NCBI GenBank assembly: GCA_920105625.2
Contig: OV050030.1
Coordinates: forward strand, 408,719,034 to 408,783,033
DNA from: Clusia tigrina
Lineage: Eukaryota > Arthropoda > Insecta > Diptera > Clusiidae
Direction of reading: 5' to 3'
Length of the DNA: 64,000 bases
Every line of letters begins with the position of its first letter. Position 1 is the first letter of the stretch. Both the position numbers and the translations under genes were made by a program. Of the stretch, positions 22,563-35,100 are shown piece by piece. Below the pieces are notes generated by a model, which saw only the letters and a list, made by a program, of their open reading frames with translations, did no database searches and was not told the DNA's origin.

Positions 22563-23197
22563 TAGCCCCTTAACTCTGAACCCCTTGCAGCTCACCATGC
22601 ATATTGGCATTCATAGTATGAAGTTCATACCTCCTGCGTTGGTCTTTTACACTTCGCCGACAATAAATGCTCTGTTGTGGAATAGCTTCCTTATCTATGA
22701 GCTGCGCGGCTGTACACAATAGTGCAGTGGCACTCCTGCGTATGTTAATGGAGAGCAAATCGATAGCACTGCCAAGCAACACTTGCGGCTAGTGGCGCAA
22801 AACAGCGCACTTCCTGCTGCAATGCGGTGCAATTTCCTAAACACAAAACTAAATTGCAATTTGCGGCAGCAATTAAATTCTTGCCACTAGATTAAAAATG
22901 ACCGGGTACATATACACGCCACGCCCCAAATGATCACAAACATGATAAACTTGGAAAATTATAGAAGAATGCAAATGAATACGAAATTAGCTCCGCCACC
23001 GTCACCATCACCACCACCACCACTGCCGCCATATCAGAGGGCATTTCATATGCAAAGTCACGACATTCAAATCAATTTTCAAATTTAGCGCCAAAATACA
23101 CAAGCGCCAAATGTGAATTGTCTCACGAATGGTGGTGACCAGGAACAAGGTGGGGTACATGAAAATACGAGTGCACAGCAGTAGTGTCAGCATGTGT
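22563..23197. other. unique spacer with CAC/CCG runs
   Basis: No gene is recognised. A CCACCACCACCAC run lies at 23004-23022. Confidence 0.4.
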
Positions 23198-24350
23198 TAG
23201 TGATGTTACATAAAGTCAGGTACTTATTGGTACTACTCGTTACTTTTCAATGAACGGTCATTATTTTGCACTCGTTGCTGAGTAACGGTTAGGATATAGA
23301 ATTATTTCTATTAACCAGCAAAGTTATGTGTAATTCATTGTCAGAGTAGCGCCCTCAATTGCCAGTGTATGTCCACTCGTTAGTTTTAAGTACATATAAA
23401 TCGCAAGTGATGAGATCAACGAGTAGCCAAAGTCTTTAAACTGTGGTAACGAGTACATAACACACACTTTTGTAGTCGTTACTTGGCCCCTTAAGTAAGA
23501 AAGTAACGAGTAGTATAATAGGGAAAATCTGACAGCTCTCCACACAAACAGTCCTTGCCTTTACGAGAGAGTGACTCACTTTTCACTCATTGCTGATAAA
23601 CGTCTCGCGTAGAGAAATACTCGCAACACCAGCAAAGTTGTCTGCAGACGATTGTCAGAGTAAACAATTGGCTGATTAAATCTACTCGTTAGTTTTAAGT
23701 AGACATAAATACAAAACGGTACTAACAAACGAGTAGTTTAACTCTTTATATCGTATTAAGAAGTACAGTACACACACACATCTCTAATTGTTATTTAGCC
23801 TCGCAAGTAAGGAAGTAACGAGTACTACAATAACGAAATCGACTCGTTAGTTTTAAGTAGACATCAATACAAATCGGTACAGACAAAAGAGTAGTTTAAC
23901 TCTTTATATCGTGTTAACAAGTACAGTACACACAGTCATGTCTAATTGTTACTTAGCCTTTCAAGTAAGGAAGTAACGAGTACTAGAATAACGAAATCTA
24001 CTCGTTAGTTTTAAATATACATAAATACAAAACGGTACAAACAAACGAGAAGTTTAACTCTTTATATCGTGTTCAGAAGTACAGTACACACATGCATCTC
24101 TAATTGTTACTTAGCCTCTCAGGTAAGGAAGTAACGAGTACTAGAATAACGAAAAGTACACGCATCTAACAACTCTCCACACAAATAGTCCTTGCATTTA
24201 CGAGCGACAAATTTAGAGAGCGACAAATTTAGAGGGCGACAAATTTAGTCTCTCTCTTAGTAGCGAAAAGTTTTCCCCTTTGCCAACTCTCCACTTAAAT
24301 AGTCCTCGCATTTACTGGCGAGTTGCTCACTTTTCGTGCTACTTTCATAA
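23198..24350. repeat. AACGAGTA-rich complex repeat with 158-bp tandem units
   Basis: CTCGTTAGTTTTAA-type anchor words start at 23376, 23685, 23843 and 24001. The last three are exactly 158 bp apart, making a three-copy tandem repeat. The first copy belongs to a longer duplicated module sharing ACCAGCAAAGTT and ATTGTCAGAGTA. Each unit is full of AGTAACGAGTA and its complement and contains TAGAGATG-like octamers on the minus strand. Flanking modules share CAACTCTCCAC with AATAGTCCT, and GCGACAAATTTAGAG is repeated three times at 24203-24248. Related sequence occurs at 30553-30745, 39003-39075 and 39760-39893. Confidence 0.8.
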
Positions 24351-26224
24351 GTAAGGCCGGGGACTGCCCAGTGCTTGTTGAGCATGTGTTCGTTGGCAAC
24401 ACTATTACCACAGCTCTGCGCTGACCTAACAACATGTTGCACGTCGTTAACAAACTGTTTTCGGTCCGTCCAATGCCACAATCTCGAGCTTGGCGCAATG
24501 ATGATATCTTCCTTTGCTGCATGAGTCCAGCAAATGCAACTGTGGTAAGCTGTGCTGCACTGTGCTAAGCTGCATTTGCGCCCGCTGCAGTCAAACGTTA
24601 TGGGTCAAGAGAGCGAACGAGCGAACAAACACACAATCGCACACTCACTCGCTGTTTGGTGAATGAGTGTAGCAACATTTGTTGCAAGCGCTTACCATCC
24701 CGGCATTGGATGTGTCCTTAATTGAATTAGCATTTTTACGAGCGTAATGATTTCAATTAGTTGGCACCTAACTTCGTTTTATGCCCAACTGCCATTGAGC
24801 TGCAAAGAGTTGGAGAGTTACTCGCACTCGTACACAAACATTTGCAACTATTCGCTGCAGCAATTCGGCGGAGGTGCGCCATGCACATTCGATATTGAGC
24901 ATGCAACATGCATGCAGCACTCGCCCGATGCCGGCTCTCGACTGCTCACTGCTGACTGCTGACTGGCCGATATCTGGTACGAGTATCTCTTGCGTTTACT
25001 TTTGCTGGTGTTTGATTTTGCTGGCCCGCTTAACTTTATGCGGTATCTGCATTAATTGCTTGTTCTACTACGCTGCAGCAACGTTGTAGCATTTGCTGCA
25101 ACTTGTTTCCTCTGCGGTGTGTGCGCGTGTTCGGGTGTGCGGGTGTGCGGGTGTGCGGGTTGGCGGGTGTGGTGCTAGTGTGCTGTGGTGCGCTTTTAAA
25201 ACGTGTTTTATTTGCATTTCGGATCTTAATGGTTTAATAGTTTTATTGCTCAATCGATTTGCATCTAGCTATGTTTACACGGGTGTTGGTGTCCATGTAC
25301 GAACACTATGGCCAAGTGTTAGGTCGTTTGACATTCATACCACTGGGTAGGTATCAATTTACCCAAGCGAGTGTATTAAAATTTTCAGCTTAAGCTGTGA
25401 ACTTTATATTTATTGGATAATTGTGATTGCATGGAATTTGGGAAATATGTTTTAGAACAAGTTCAAAGGAACTCATTAAAGCATGGCTAAAGATAAAGTA
25501 ATATAGTTTGTTGATATACGAGGGCGGTCTGAAAATTTGCTTCTATCAGAATGAAAACGAACATTTTGAATGAGTTAAATTTTACTTATTTAATTTTTAT
25601 TTTATTATTATTCATTTTATTTGGTTTTCCATCTTCACTCCAAATCCTGGATGCCCTCTGCAGAATAATAAATCCTGTAAGGCGTCAATCATTTCTGGAG
25701 TTATTAATGGTACTGATGACATCATTATTGGATTGAATTCTTATCTCGGCCTAACTTTTGGAAACAGGTCTGAGCTCAACGCTACCAAATATGACAAATA
25801 GAGTTAGTGTTCAATCACTTTGCAACTAAAACTGATTCTGGGAATAGCAGAAAATCATATCTTACTGAAGAATGTACCTTTATTATGATTACTATATTCT
25901 ACTCAGAAGGCCGTCATTCGTTCACAATGTGAGGTTAATAAAACCGAAACTGGAAATGGTGTTTTTGATTCGAAAGCCCTTTTTATGGTGTTAAAAATGG
26001 CATTAATTCCAATAACTGCAACTTTCTTTATATGGTCAATGCGGCTGGTGCTGAAACACCAAATCTTGTGCGCTTATTTCATGCAGTTGGAGCCTCAATT
26101 CATGAATGAAGCTACTTACATGGTTTACACTAGTTATCATACTGGATAGAAAACGATCATGGATATCTCACACCAATGAGACAATCAGTGAAGCGAAATA
26201 ATCTCTCATCAATCGCGGGGAAAA
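24351..26224. other. unique DNA with CA-rich island
   Basis: A GCGGGTGTGCGGGTGTGCGG run lies at 25137-25170. A sequence at 25518-25535, ACGAGGGCGGTCTGAAAAT, resembles one mariner terminal repeat, but no partner end is seen nearby. 25550-26220 is AT-rich and may include decayed 5' parts of the following retrotransposon, which I cannot recognise. Confidence 0.4.
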
Positions 26225-27490
26225 TTGCAATTCGAAGATCCTGCGATGGATGTACATCATGATAGTACGGCCAATGATCACTGTATAACTGTGACTATGA
26301 GAACCTGTCCTACAGCCGCCCTGAACGTCATACTACAACTTACACCACTGCACATATTTGTGGAAACACAAGAGAAGAAGGCTCTGTATAGAATGACGAG
26401 GGCAGTAAACGGTCCTGAAAAGTTCATCGGGAGTCAGATGGTCGAAACGTTATCAAAAGCCATTCCAGACATCTGTACACCGAAAGACTATACAAACACG
26501 CGCTACAGCTTCACTAAGTTGTCTAATACAGAGTGGAGCTTCTAAAACACATGGAGAGGTCTCAGCGACACCTACAGATTAGATCAGGTTAGATCAGTCC
26601 ACCATTACCTGTTATACCGATGCGTCTCTCACAGAAGAGGGTTCCGGCGCGGGGGTATTTGGTCCAAGATACATATACTTTGAATCACTAAGCAAATATA
26701 CAAGCATCTTACAGCCGGAAATCCACGCTATTGAAAGATGTGCACACTTCAACATTGAAAAAGGTTAGAGCGCAAGAAAATTGCCATCCTATCGGTAGCC
26801 AAGCAGCCATTAGGGCACTTACCTCTTATCAGGTAAGCTCGAAACTGCTAAGGAAGTGCATCAAAAAACTCAATGCCCTTGGCTCACGCTAGAAAGTTAC
26901 CATTCTATGGGGTCCAGGACATACTGGCATTGAAGGGAACGAGATTGGCGATGAACTTGCAAGGAAGTGAGCCTTTATTGCCCCAGCACTCTTCTGTGTT
27001 GTAAGCAAGGGCAAGCTGTTAAACCAGCTTAGGATTGATGAGGCACACCTTAGGCACAAACACTGGGCTAACATATCAGGCATAAATGTATCAAAGAGTC
27101 TGCCACCTAAAAAGATTCGAATCACTCATCAATCTCTCTAAGAATAATCTTAGGATGATGACAGGCCTACTCACAGGACACTGTAAATTGAACTCACATA
27201 TGGTGAGGATGGGGGTCACCTCAGACGGCTCCAGCAGATTCTTTATGGAGGATGAGGAGACGTCTTTGCATGTGCTGACACAATGTCCGGCTCTCATGTA
27301 CGAGTACATCCGCAGGAAATACTTGGAATTCTTACAGGCCTCTGCCAGAGATGTGAAACCTCTGGAGCCAGAGCTTGTCATCATGTTTATCATGAGGATA
27401 GGACTCAAAGATGTACTTTGAACCTCTGATGGGGGCACAATAGATCGTAAGGTCGCGTTGCTTTAAATCCCCTACACAATAATAATGGTT
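26225..27490 (+). mobile_element. RNase H-type non-LTR retrotransposon tail, family Y, copy 2
   Basis: 26280-26545 encodes the thumb/connection region (MRTCPTAALNVILQLTPLHI). RNase H follows from about 26590: YTDASLTEEGSGAGVFG, then a DSQ-region, then WGPGHTGIEGNEIGDELARK near 26905-26970. The C-terminal domain at 27086-27421 (RMMTGLLTGHCKLNSHMVRM; LTQCPAL) ends GLKDVL and matches family Y copy 1. The 3' UTR continues to about 27490 with an AATAATAAT tail. Stops after SR in the RNase H region and after LARK, together with frame changes, make it a pseudogene. An RNase H between RT and the tail is typical of I, LOA and R1 groups. Confidence 0.8.
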
Positions 27491-28107
27491 TACACTGCGT
27501 AAAATTGTTCTTAGTGTGCCAGCATAAAATAAAGACTTCACATATCTCTACAGTAAACCTTCCTTAGACTACACATCTCAAGATTTAGAAAGTCAATTTG
27601 TTGATCTATCTAAATGTTATTCTCCCTTTTTACTTGTTGTCGCTTCCGAAGTTTCCCAATGAAGCAACTGAAGTATAATTTCTCAACTGCAACTTTTTTA
27701 AATATATTATCATACACTGCTTGATTTTGTTCGATACAGTCCAAAGCTATTTTGTATCTATATATGGGAACGTTTCATTATAGAACCGTAATTATTTTTA
27801 TATGGCTCATTATTCAGTGCAAAAGGGCTCAAGGGTTGGGCAAAGTTGTGACTGTTTCTAAACCATTCTCTTGGCCGCCAGATCCTCTGCTATATAATTA
27901 CCTCCTGCACTGCAGTGTACCGTCATCCATACTGGGGGTATATTTTTCAGTAGTGAGAGGCGGATGAAGCCTTTTTACAGTTCAGAACCATCTCTGATTT
28001 CGGTCAATACTGTTTTTATGGTTCCTTAACTATGTGGAAATCAAAGTGTCCTAAACACTTTTAGAAATTTTAAGATTCCTACTGACATCTCCGAATTTCT
28101 TAATAAC
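27491..28107. other. AT-rich unique spacer
   Basis: No gene or named repeat is recognised. Confidence 0.35.
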
Positions 28108-29148
28108 TGTTACGTAATTGCCCTTCAGACAATTTATACCAAGCTTAATACCTAGATTCGTATCGCTGGATTGTGTCATAAGCAAACAATTCCCTCTTCA
28201 GTTAGAGCAATTGGCTTTATTAGTATTTGTCCAATCTGCTATTGACTTTAATTCTATTTGCTCGCTTTTCAAACTTCGTCTTCGCTTATAGTTTGATTCA
28301 ATTAGTAAGTTGTTGCACAACAATTTTCTATTTACATCCGCTTCAATTTGCCATTTCTAACACGATGTCCGCTCTGAGACGATCACTGCTCAACTGCCCG
28401 TTGCTAACGCTCTGCGACGACCACGTGTTAACTCTCTCTGCTAACATGATGTCCGCTCTGTGATGATCACTGCTGAACTGCCCGTTGGTAACACAATGTC
28501 CGCTCTGCGACGATCACTGCTCAACTGTTCGTTGCTAACCGATATACGCTCTGCGACGCCCACTTGTTAACTCTCGTTGCTAATACGATGCTCACTCTGC
28601 TTGCTTCCAATCTCAGGATTCGGCTATGATCACTTTTCACTGCTTGCTGCCAACGATGTTCACTTTGCCACTGTCACTTTTTGACTGTTCTGCTACTACG
28701 ATCCACTCTATCCAACCAGGGAATACTGGGAGTCAGGCTCTGTGACGGGTAATTCCGACATTACCATCTACACTGACGGCTCAAAGATGGAGTGTGAAAC
28801 GGGGGCGGCGGTCTTCTCGGAAGGCTTTCAGGCAAGACAGTCATATCACTGCTTGCTGCCAACAATTTTCACTTTTCCACTATCATTGGTTAACAGATCT
28901 GCTACTACAATATTCACTCTCGGCTACGCTCACTGTTCCACTGCTACTATGATGTTCACTTTGCCACTTTCACTTGTTCACTCATCTCGTCGTCAATTGT
29001 GTAGTCGCTTATATACTTCTTGTATACCACTTCCACTAGCCTTTGAACGCAGTGATGCATGCCTTCTAGAACATGTATTTTTAGGGGTTGAAAATGACCA
29101 GTGCCCTAAAACTATCACCCAATCAGATAGCCTGTTAATTTCGTAAGA
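28108..29148 (+). mobile_element. solo LTR copy 2 (candidate), expanded, with captured RNase H piece
   Basis: This 1041-bp counterpart of 12677-13326 starts TGTTACGTAATTGCCCTT and ends AATTTCGTAAGA. Its internal minisatellite (about 28360-28700) has more units than copy 1. A block at 28707-28840 interrupts it and encodes the N-terminal part of a retrotransposon RNase H. The TATA-like TTATATACTTC at 29009-29019 and the closing TTTAGGGGTTGAAAATGAC are shared with copy 1. Confidence 0.55.
28707..28840 (+). pseudogene. RNase H fragment embedded in solo LTR copy 2
   Basis: The frame at 28742-28836 reads ITIYTDGSKMECETGAAVFS, the first strands of a retrotransposon RNase H, with the TDGSKME block containing the first catalytic Asp. 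The preceding bases (WESGSVTG-like) also fit a non-LTR linker. It joins LTR repeat sequence on both sides, and copy 1 of the LTR has nothing at this place. No poly(A) or target duplication is obvious, so the mechanism is open (recombination, template switching or insertion). Confidence 0.7.
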
Positions 29149-31419
29149 GCTAGTAATAGAATAATAATATACAGGTGGACATTAATCATTGTTACCAGAT
29201 GAATAAATTACAGTTAAATATGGTGTAAGTTATAATAATAATATCCTTTAAGAACACTTTATACACTTACTAATACAAAAAAATTATATTAATAATAATT
29301 ATATATATTTATAATAATACAAAAAATGTAATATGAGAAGCTGAAATATTTGTCCAGTATTATTTCCCATTATTTCTACCAGGAGCACACCTTCTGTGTG
29401 ACTGCGTGAATTATGCTGGTACTTGCCGTGCTGGGGCCACCACCACATTTGGTGCCATGAACAAAAATTTCCATTTGTGGAACTGTTTAAAATAATTAAA
29501 CACACATGAGAAAAACAAGCCTCCGAGTAACTGCAAAATGTTAAAAGCGTTTTAATTGCCTGAAAATTCAGTACGAAGTGCATTCCTGTATAATGCGCCT
29601 TTTTGACATCTAATGTCTTCGCCGCCAAACAGTCCCGCTCACACAAAATGCTCACGCGCAACGCATACTCGCGCATACATGAGGCAATCTCACACATGCT
29701 GAACACCCAAAAGCCTCCAGCTTGCGACAGTAATTGATTGAAAGCCATCAGTTTGGTCGTGGCATATCCGTGCGTCTCTGCGCCGTTCATCCTGCGATGT
29801 TCGCGTCCGATCCGTTCCATTCCGTTCCGTTCGTCCACGCAAGCTGACTGCGCCTGTGCTTGCGCCTGCACCGTAAGAAGCCATTTGCAGTGACAAATTG
29901 ATTATTGACATAATTTTCTTTTTTATTTTATTTGCGCTTTCCTGTAATACTGTTAAGGTGACAACAATGGCTTGTCTCTGGGGTACACTGGAAAAAATTG
30001 TTAAATCCTTTGCAACAATCGCTGACATTTTCCTACTGACTCAGTTACAACTGACGAGTTAGATGGCTCTTAATTACCCAAAATTATTATATAAAAATAT
30101 TAAAAGAATTATTTGGTTTTAATAATTTTTATCAATGTGCTCTGTCCGCCACTTGGCATTTGTCTCATTAAGCGAAGCACCAGCGCTGTAAACAAACTTG
30201 AAGAATTTCGCCACTCCAAAACAAAAACTATCTCAGATGCATGCCAGTCCGTTGCCGCCCTGCCGTCAGCCAGCCTCCCAGCCAGCCGAAAAGCAGTCCA
30301 CGCGAAATGTGTCGTCTCCGCTTGCAACATTTTTATCTGCTTCGCATGCATTTTTCGATTTTTTGCGCCACAAAACTTAACGAAACTAAAAGCACACGCA
30401 GCGCGCACAAAGATAACGTAAATGATGACCACGCGGCGCATTAAGCGTCATGGTTGGTCCTGTGTCTTTTTTTTCTTATTCCTTTTCTTCTTTTTTTCTT
30501 CCTTTTTTCAATTTTTCTCATACTTCGATTGGTGCTCGCACTCTCGCCCTCAGTAGAGATGTGTAAAGGGGCAAGTTTCGTTACTCTGAAACTCGTTACG
30601 GACTAAATAGCTAAACACACTATATAGTTACTCGCTACTCTTCAAACTGACTCCATTATCCGTATACCGAGATATCGTTACTTAGAAACGTTTGCATAGT
30701 AACGACTCCTAAGTAACGATTACTAGTACAGAAAGTAACTATCAGCACTCACTCTCTGCTTGGCGCATCCTGAGCATACGCATACTCATATGTACCTACA
30801 TTAAGTTAAGTGTGGGTTACTGATAAGAGCGCTCTGGCATCGTCGTCCACTTTGCCTCTTCGGCTCAAATAAACGTGCGAGTCGCGGGGAGACCCTATCA
30901 ATTGAAATTTTGTGCCAGCAGCAGGCAAAACTTGCTAAGGATTTGTTTGTCATTGAAGAAGAAGTCACATGCACACACAGGAGGCGGCTGGGGAAACGCA
31001 ATAAGGCAAAGTAACTACGCAAATGCATTGATTCATTCGCGGCTTGGTATGTGAACAAACGTTCGTACTCACTCTCGTAGCTGGTGTACCGCTGAGCCTT
31101 ACATTTAAAAGCAGAGCAAGCATTCACTTCACATTTTTGCATAGTAAACTGCAATAGTAACTGTTCTGTCTCTAAAGTGATGCAGGAAAATAACGGATGA
31201 AGGTGAGAGCTAAACCCTGAACTGGATACTATATAGTAGTGATAAGACTGTTCATCGAATCAATGCAAATAGTCAGCAGCATACTCTATTGTAGTGATAA
31301 GACTATTCATCGCATCAATGCTACTACTCAGGTAGGTGCTGGACCTCCTGGCAGGTAGGTAGGTAGGTAAAGTACTCACCCGAAGAGTGCACTTAGGCCA
31401 TCAGTGACCACTTATGATA
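29149..31419. other. unique island
   Basis: It contains a 190-codon minus-strand frame (29871-29299) with no recognisable domain; low conservation is likely. AACGAGTA-family sequence lies at 30553-30745. A roughly 50-bp duplication (GTAGTGATAAGACTRTTCATCG) is at 31232 and 31283. GTAGGTAGGTAGGTA is near 31355-31370. No exon is supported. Confidence 0.4.
30553..30745. repeat. dispersed AACGAGTA-family fragment
   Basis: It begins with TAGAGATGTGTAAAG at about 30555, then has CTCGTTAC, TACTCGCTACTC and AGTAACGA words. The start resembles the starts at 39006 and 23198 and, in complement, the end at 39893. Confidence 0.6.
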
Positions 31420-32110
31420 CCTCATGAGACACAGATCCCATCCCTTTCAAAGGTCCACCTATATGGAGCTTTTCATGAAGCAGTTAATGGAGCTAATCTT
31501 TTTGTTTCAAATATCTCCCAAAGAGTCCAGAAAGTGGTCACCCAGGAAAGTGCGCCTCCTTCTGGCCAACGTTGGACACGTGCATAACAAGTGTTCAATG
31601 GACTCTTGCTCTTCCTCGTCCATGCAACTCGTGCAGAAGTCGTTGGAGGCAATACCCAGCCTACACCCGTAAGTATCCAGGGTCCAGTGTTCTTTTGGGA
31701 CGCTAATTACGGAACCTATACTCAGTCTGTTTAGAGATAATAACTCCCTTGAGCGCTTGACATTTCTTTCTGTTCAGGTTTGTCTAGCTATTTTCCATCC
31801 TGCATCCTTAGCCCGCTGTGCCTAAGGATATTATATTAATTAAGAGCTTACATGTGGCAATAGGAATACCGAGGTTCGACCTATCTGGTTCAATCGGTAT
31901 GTATGTATCCCTGTGGCCTAAACCCAGCCCAGATGCAGACGGGTCCGTTTAGCCATCTCGCCTACAGATTTGCGGCAGCTCTTGACGGCTTTAGAGGTGA
32001 TAATAACCGAATCCAGGAAGTGCAAAGCTGCTTGGCTGTCGGATAGAATGCCCTCCTGGAACTCTATACAGATCACTGCAAAGTGTCTAAGCACTTTTGT
32101 GTATCATAAA
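31420..32110 (-). mobile_element. RNase H-type non-LTR retrotransposon tail, family Z
   Basis: On the minus strand 32090-31970 reads as an RNase H segment (SDSQAALHFLDS). 31800-31600 then gives a linker and C-terminal domain with GCRLGIASNDFCTSCMDEEE and EHLLCTCPTLARRRRTFLGD, which has the C-x2-C...H-x4-C knuckle typical of this tail. 31560-31440 gives FLDSLGDI and KISSINCFMKSS. Several stops break the frame. Only the 3' third of the element is present. Confidence 0.75.
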
Positions 32111-35100
32111 CAGTGATCTTCCATAATTAGTCTTAAAATTTACTGCTCCTAAATTAGTTCCTTAAACGGCTACTTTAATTGTTCTTGGAAAATTCAAAGT
32201 AATCTCCCTTTGAAGCACTGAAAAGCAACGCACTTCAAGTCACTATTTTCCTGCTCTTTATTCTCTCATATACTCTGTTCTTTTGTCTTTCTTCCAGAGG
32301 ACGAAAATGAATTTCTATTGAGAATAGGAATCTTGAGGACAAAGCTCAGAATGTCGCAAAGTCCATTATGGCATTGTTTTTGTTGTTTAAAATCATAAAA
32401 AAGTGCATGCAAATTCGATGCACAAGAACCAGGACACTTTTGGTTGTATGAATTGTCATGAATACAGAGCTTAGAAGAAATATGTGTAAGAGGTAACGAG
32501 GGAGTAAAAACATAAAAATAAGTGATCACCACAGGATAGTTGCCAGTATCTCTGCCAGCGAAAGGAAGAGTATGTTTTCCCAACACCAACCATGCTGAAA
32601 TCTCTAGGGACCTAACATGCGTGGCCGTTTCGGTCAACCAATCTAACCTAACCACGATAAAATGATACAATATAAAAATAGTTAAACCCTTTTTAACTAA
32701 ATTCTCACTGTTATCGCCTTGATTCAAAAATGTTCTCTCATATTACTAGTTTTTCTTTTTTGAGGATCGTTTGAGCGATTCTTGGATATTTCTTGTACTA
32801 CACTTAACAAAGACTACATTAGAATAGGATCTTCAAATCCATTTCTAGGTGTAAGTCCTCAAATCCTTAAAAACTCTGTGTCATATTTTCCATTTCTATG
32901 TCGAAGAAGCTGTTGAGCGATTCGTAGATACTCTTACTACCTCGCTCAACAAAAACTAAATCAGGAAAATGTCATCAAACCATCTCTAGTTTTAAGTGCT
33001 GAAGTTTTGTACAAGATCTTAAGTGAGAATAGAATACTTATAAGGCTCTTTATAAGTATTCGTTCGTATCGTTTTGTCCGCTTACTACCAACAGTTTATT
33101 TTAATATTATTTGCTTCGTATCCTAAAGATCTTCACCAGTTTGATTTTTAGTTAGAACAACATAAAAAAATGTGCTTCTTAGAGTGCCCAAACAAGAGAG
33201 TTGCAGATTTCTTTCTAACATTGGGAAGGAAAGATCTTCGTTCATTTATTGGGCTAATCACGGGGCATAATACATGAGGCCATGGCGACATAGGGACATG
33301 GCGACCATATGCATCAAAGAGAGTCCGAACTGCATCTCTTGTTTGGGGGAAGAACAGGACGGTACAAAGCATTTTCTCTACCAATAAATGATCGAAGTAG
33401 TCACTGTAGAGAATATGCTCTGGACCGTCCTGTTCTTCTCCCATAGGCATCATAGAGAGTACGAACTGCATCTCCTGTTTGAAGGAAGAACGCTCTTGTC
33501 CTGCCTTTCCCTGAGTGAGGAGACACATATAGGAGATTAGATGTATTAGGAATGGACAGGGTACATTCCTTCTCTCTGGGCAGATTTCTGAGATTCATAA
33601 AAGAAAAAGGTGAGTACAATAGGCTCCTTCTTCGGCGGTACTCCTGCCAACCCCACTTCTATTCTACTGCTATTCTACATAACAAATTGCTGTCATTACT
33701 CATCTCTAAAACTTTGATATATTTTTCCATTGACTTATCTTGACTTTGGACACTTATTAGAAACAACAACATACTGTAATGACATCACTTGTTCTGAAAG
33801 AAGGATTATGTACATGGAAAACTAATCTTCTCGCTTACCTTAATTATCAAACCATACTCACGTTAACTTGAACTTTGGCTTGTAGCTCCTGAAGGCGCGA
33901 TAACTTTTCATTTCAATACTCGTACCACAAAACTTTTATTAATGACACACAAACAGCTCGAGGACTCCACAACAAGACTACTTGCATGTCACACACATAC
34001 ACACACATGCACAGACAAAAATAAACACACACTCACTCGCGCACACATGAGTAGTTTTGTGTTTGTATTTTTAATAAAATATGCCATTTAAATAAGCCTC
34101 AGGCGCACTGAAAGAAAAATATCAATAAATATATAAATTTTGCGAAAGGAAGCGAAATCTGTAAAAATGTTATCTCTATCGTTATAACGCCACGCCTCCA
34201 TGGCCACAATAAATGCATTCCGCTAGCTTACTATTTATAGGAAGCTATTTCGCAAACGAATAAAATAAAGTTCTATGGAGCCTGCAATAAAGCGTTCTTG
34301 TCTTCGAATTGTTTGCAGTGTAATCGGCAGCTAATTTCTCAACAAAAATTCTACATTTGTGCTCTCTTTTGCAGCGGTCCATTTAGTTTTTATATAGTTT
34401 TTCTTTTCTTTTTCGATTTGCGTAGAAAATGCATTTTTGCCTTCCACGGTCGCTGATAAGAAAGACGTCACTCTGCCTGCTTGCCAAGTGCACTGCATGC
34501 GGACACCCGAGTGTAAGTGTGTGAGTATGTGTCAGTGCGCGTGTGTGGGTACCTTGCAGCAGAGCAAAACGTGCAAAGATCCTTTTTATGTCTGCTGGGG
34601 ATTGTTGTGCGTGCTCAGGCGCAGCGCTTTTAAATGACATACGACGTGTTACCAAAGCAATTCAATGGCCCCGATGCATTAAGATGTGCTCTGCTCCACT
34701 GCTGGTTGTTGTTGTTCTTGTTGATTTTGTTGTTGCTGTGCCGTTGTTGCTAAATTGAAATTTAACATTTTCGTAGGCGACACACACAAATACAAACGCA
34801 CCTGCGAACGCGATCTCGCACACACACACATATGCAAATGCATATATAAATGTATATTAAATCACACAAATCAGCATCACAGAAATTAATTGTCAGTTAT
34901 TATCGTGGATTATTCATAATTTATTCTGAGTGTAGTCGAAACAGCTGCCTCTGCGCTTGAACTTGGCTCCGGGGGTAGACGGACCTAGGCCAGTCCACTG
35001 CCTGCGCGGGTAATTATGGTAATTAATAATATGTTAACTCTGGCGTATTTAAGTAAATGTGGTAGCCTAGCGCAGTGCTCGGGAGAGGTGAACTGCTGAG

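Noticed and set aside
22430..24158. CRISPR-like array (regular repeats with spacers)
   Set aside because: Units are contiguous tandem repeats without unique spacers, and the context is eukaryotic.
29299..29871. 190-codon minus-strand frame
   Set aside because: Starts with a QAQAQAQ simple run and then shows no domain or family pattern; treated as chance.
32266..32727. 153-codon minus-strand gene
   Set aside because: No recognisable domain and irregular composition; could be an unrecognised transposon piece, but unsupported.
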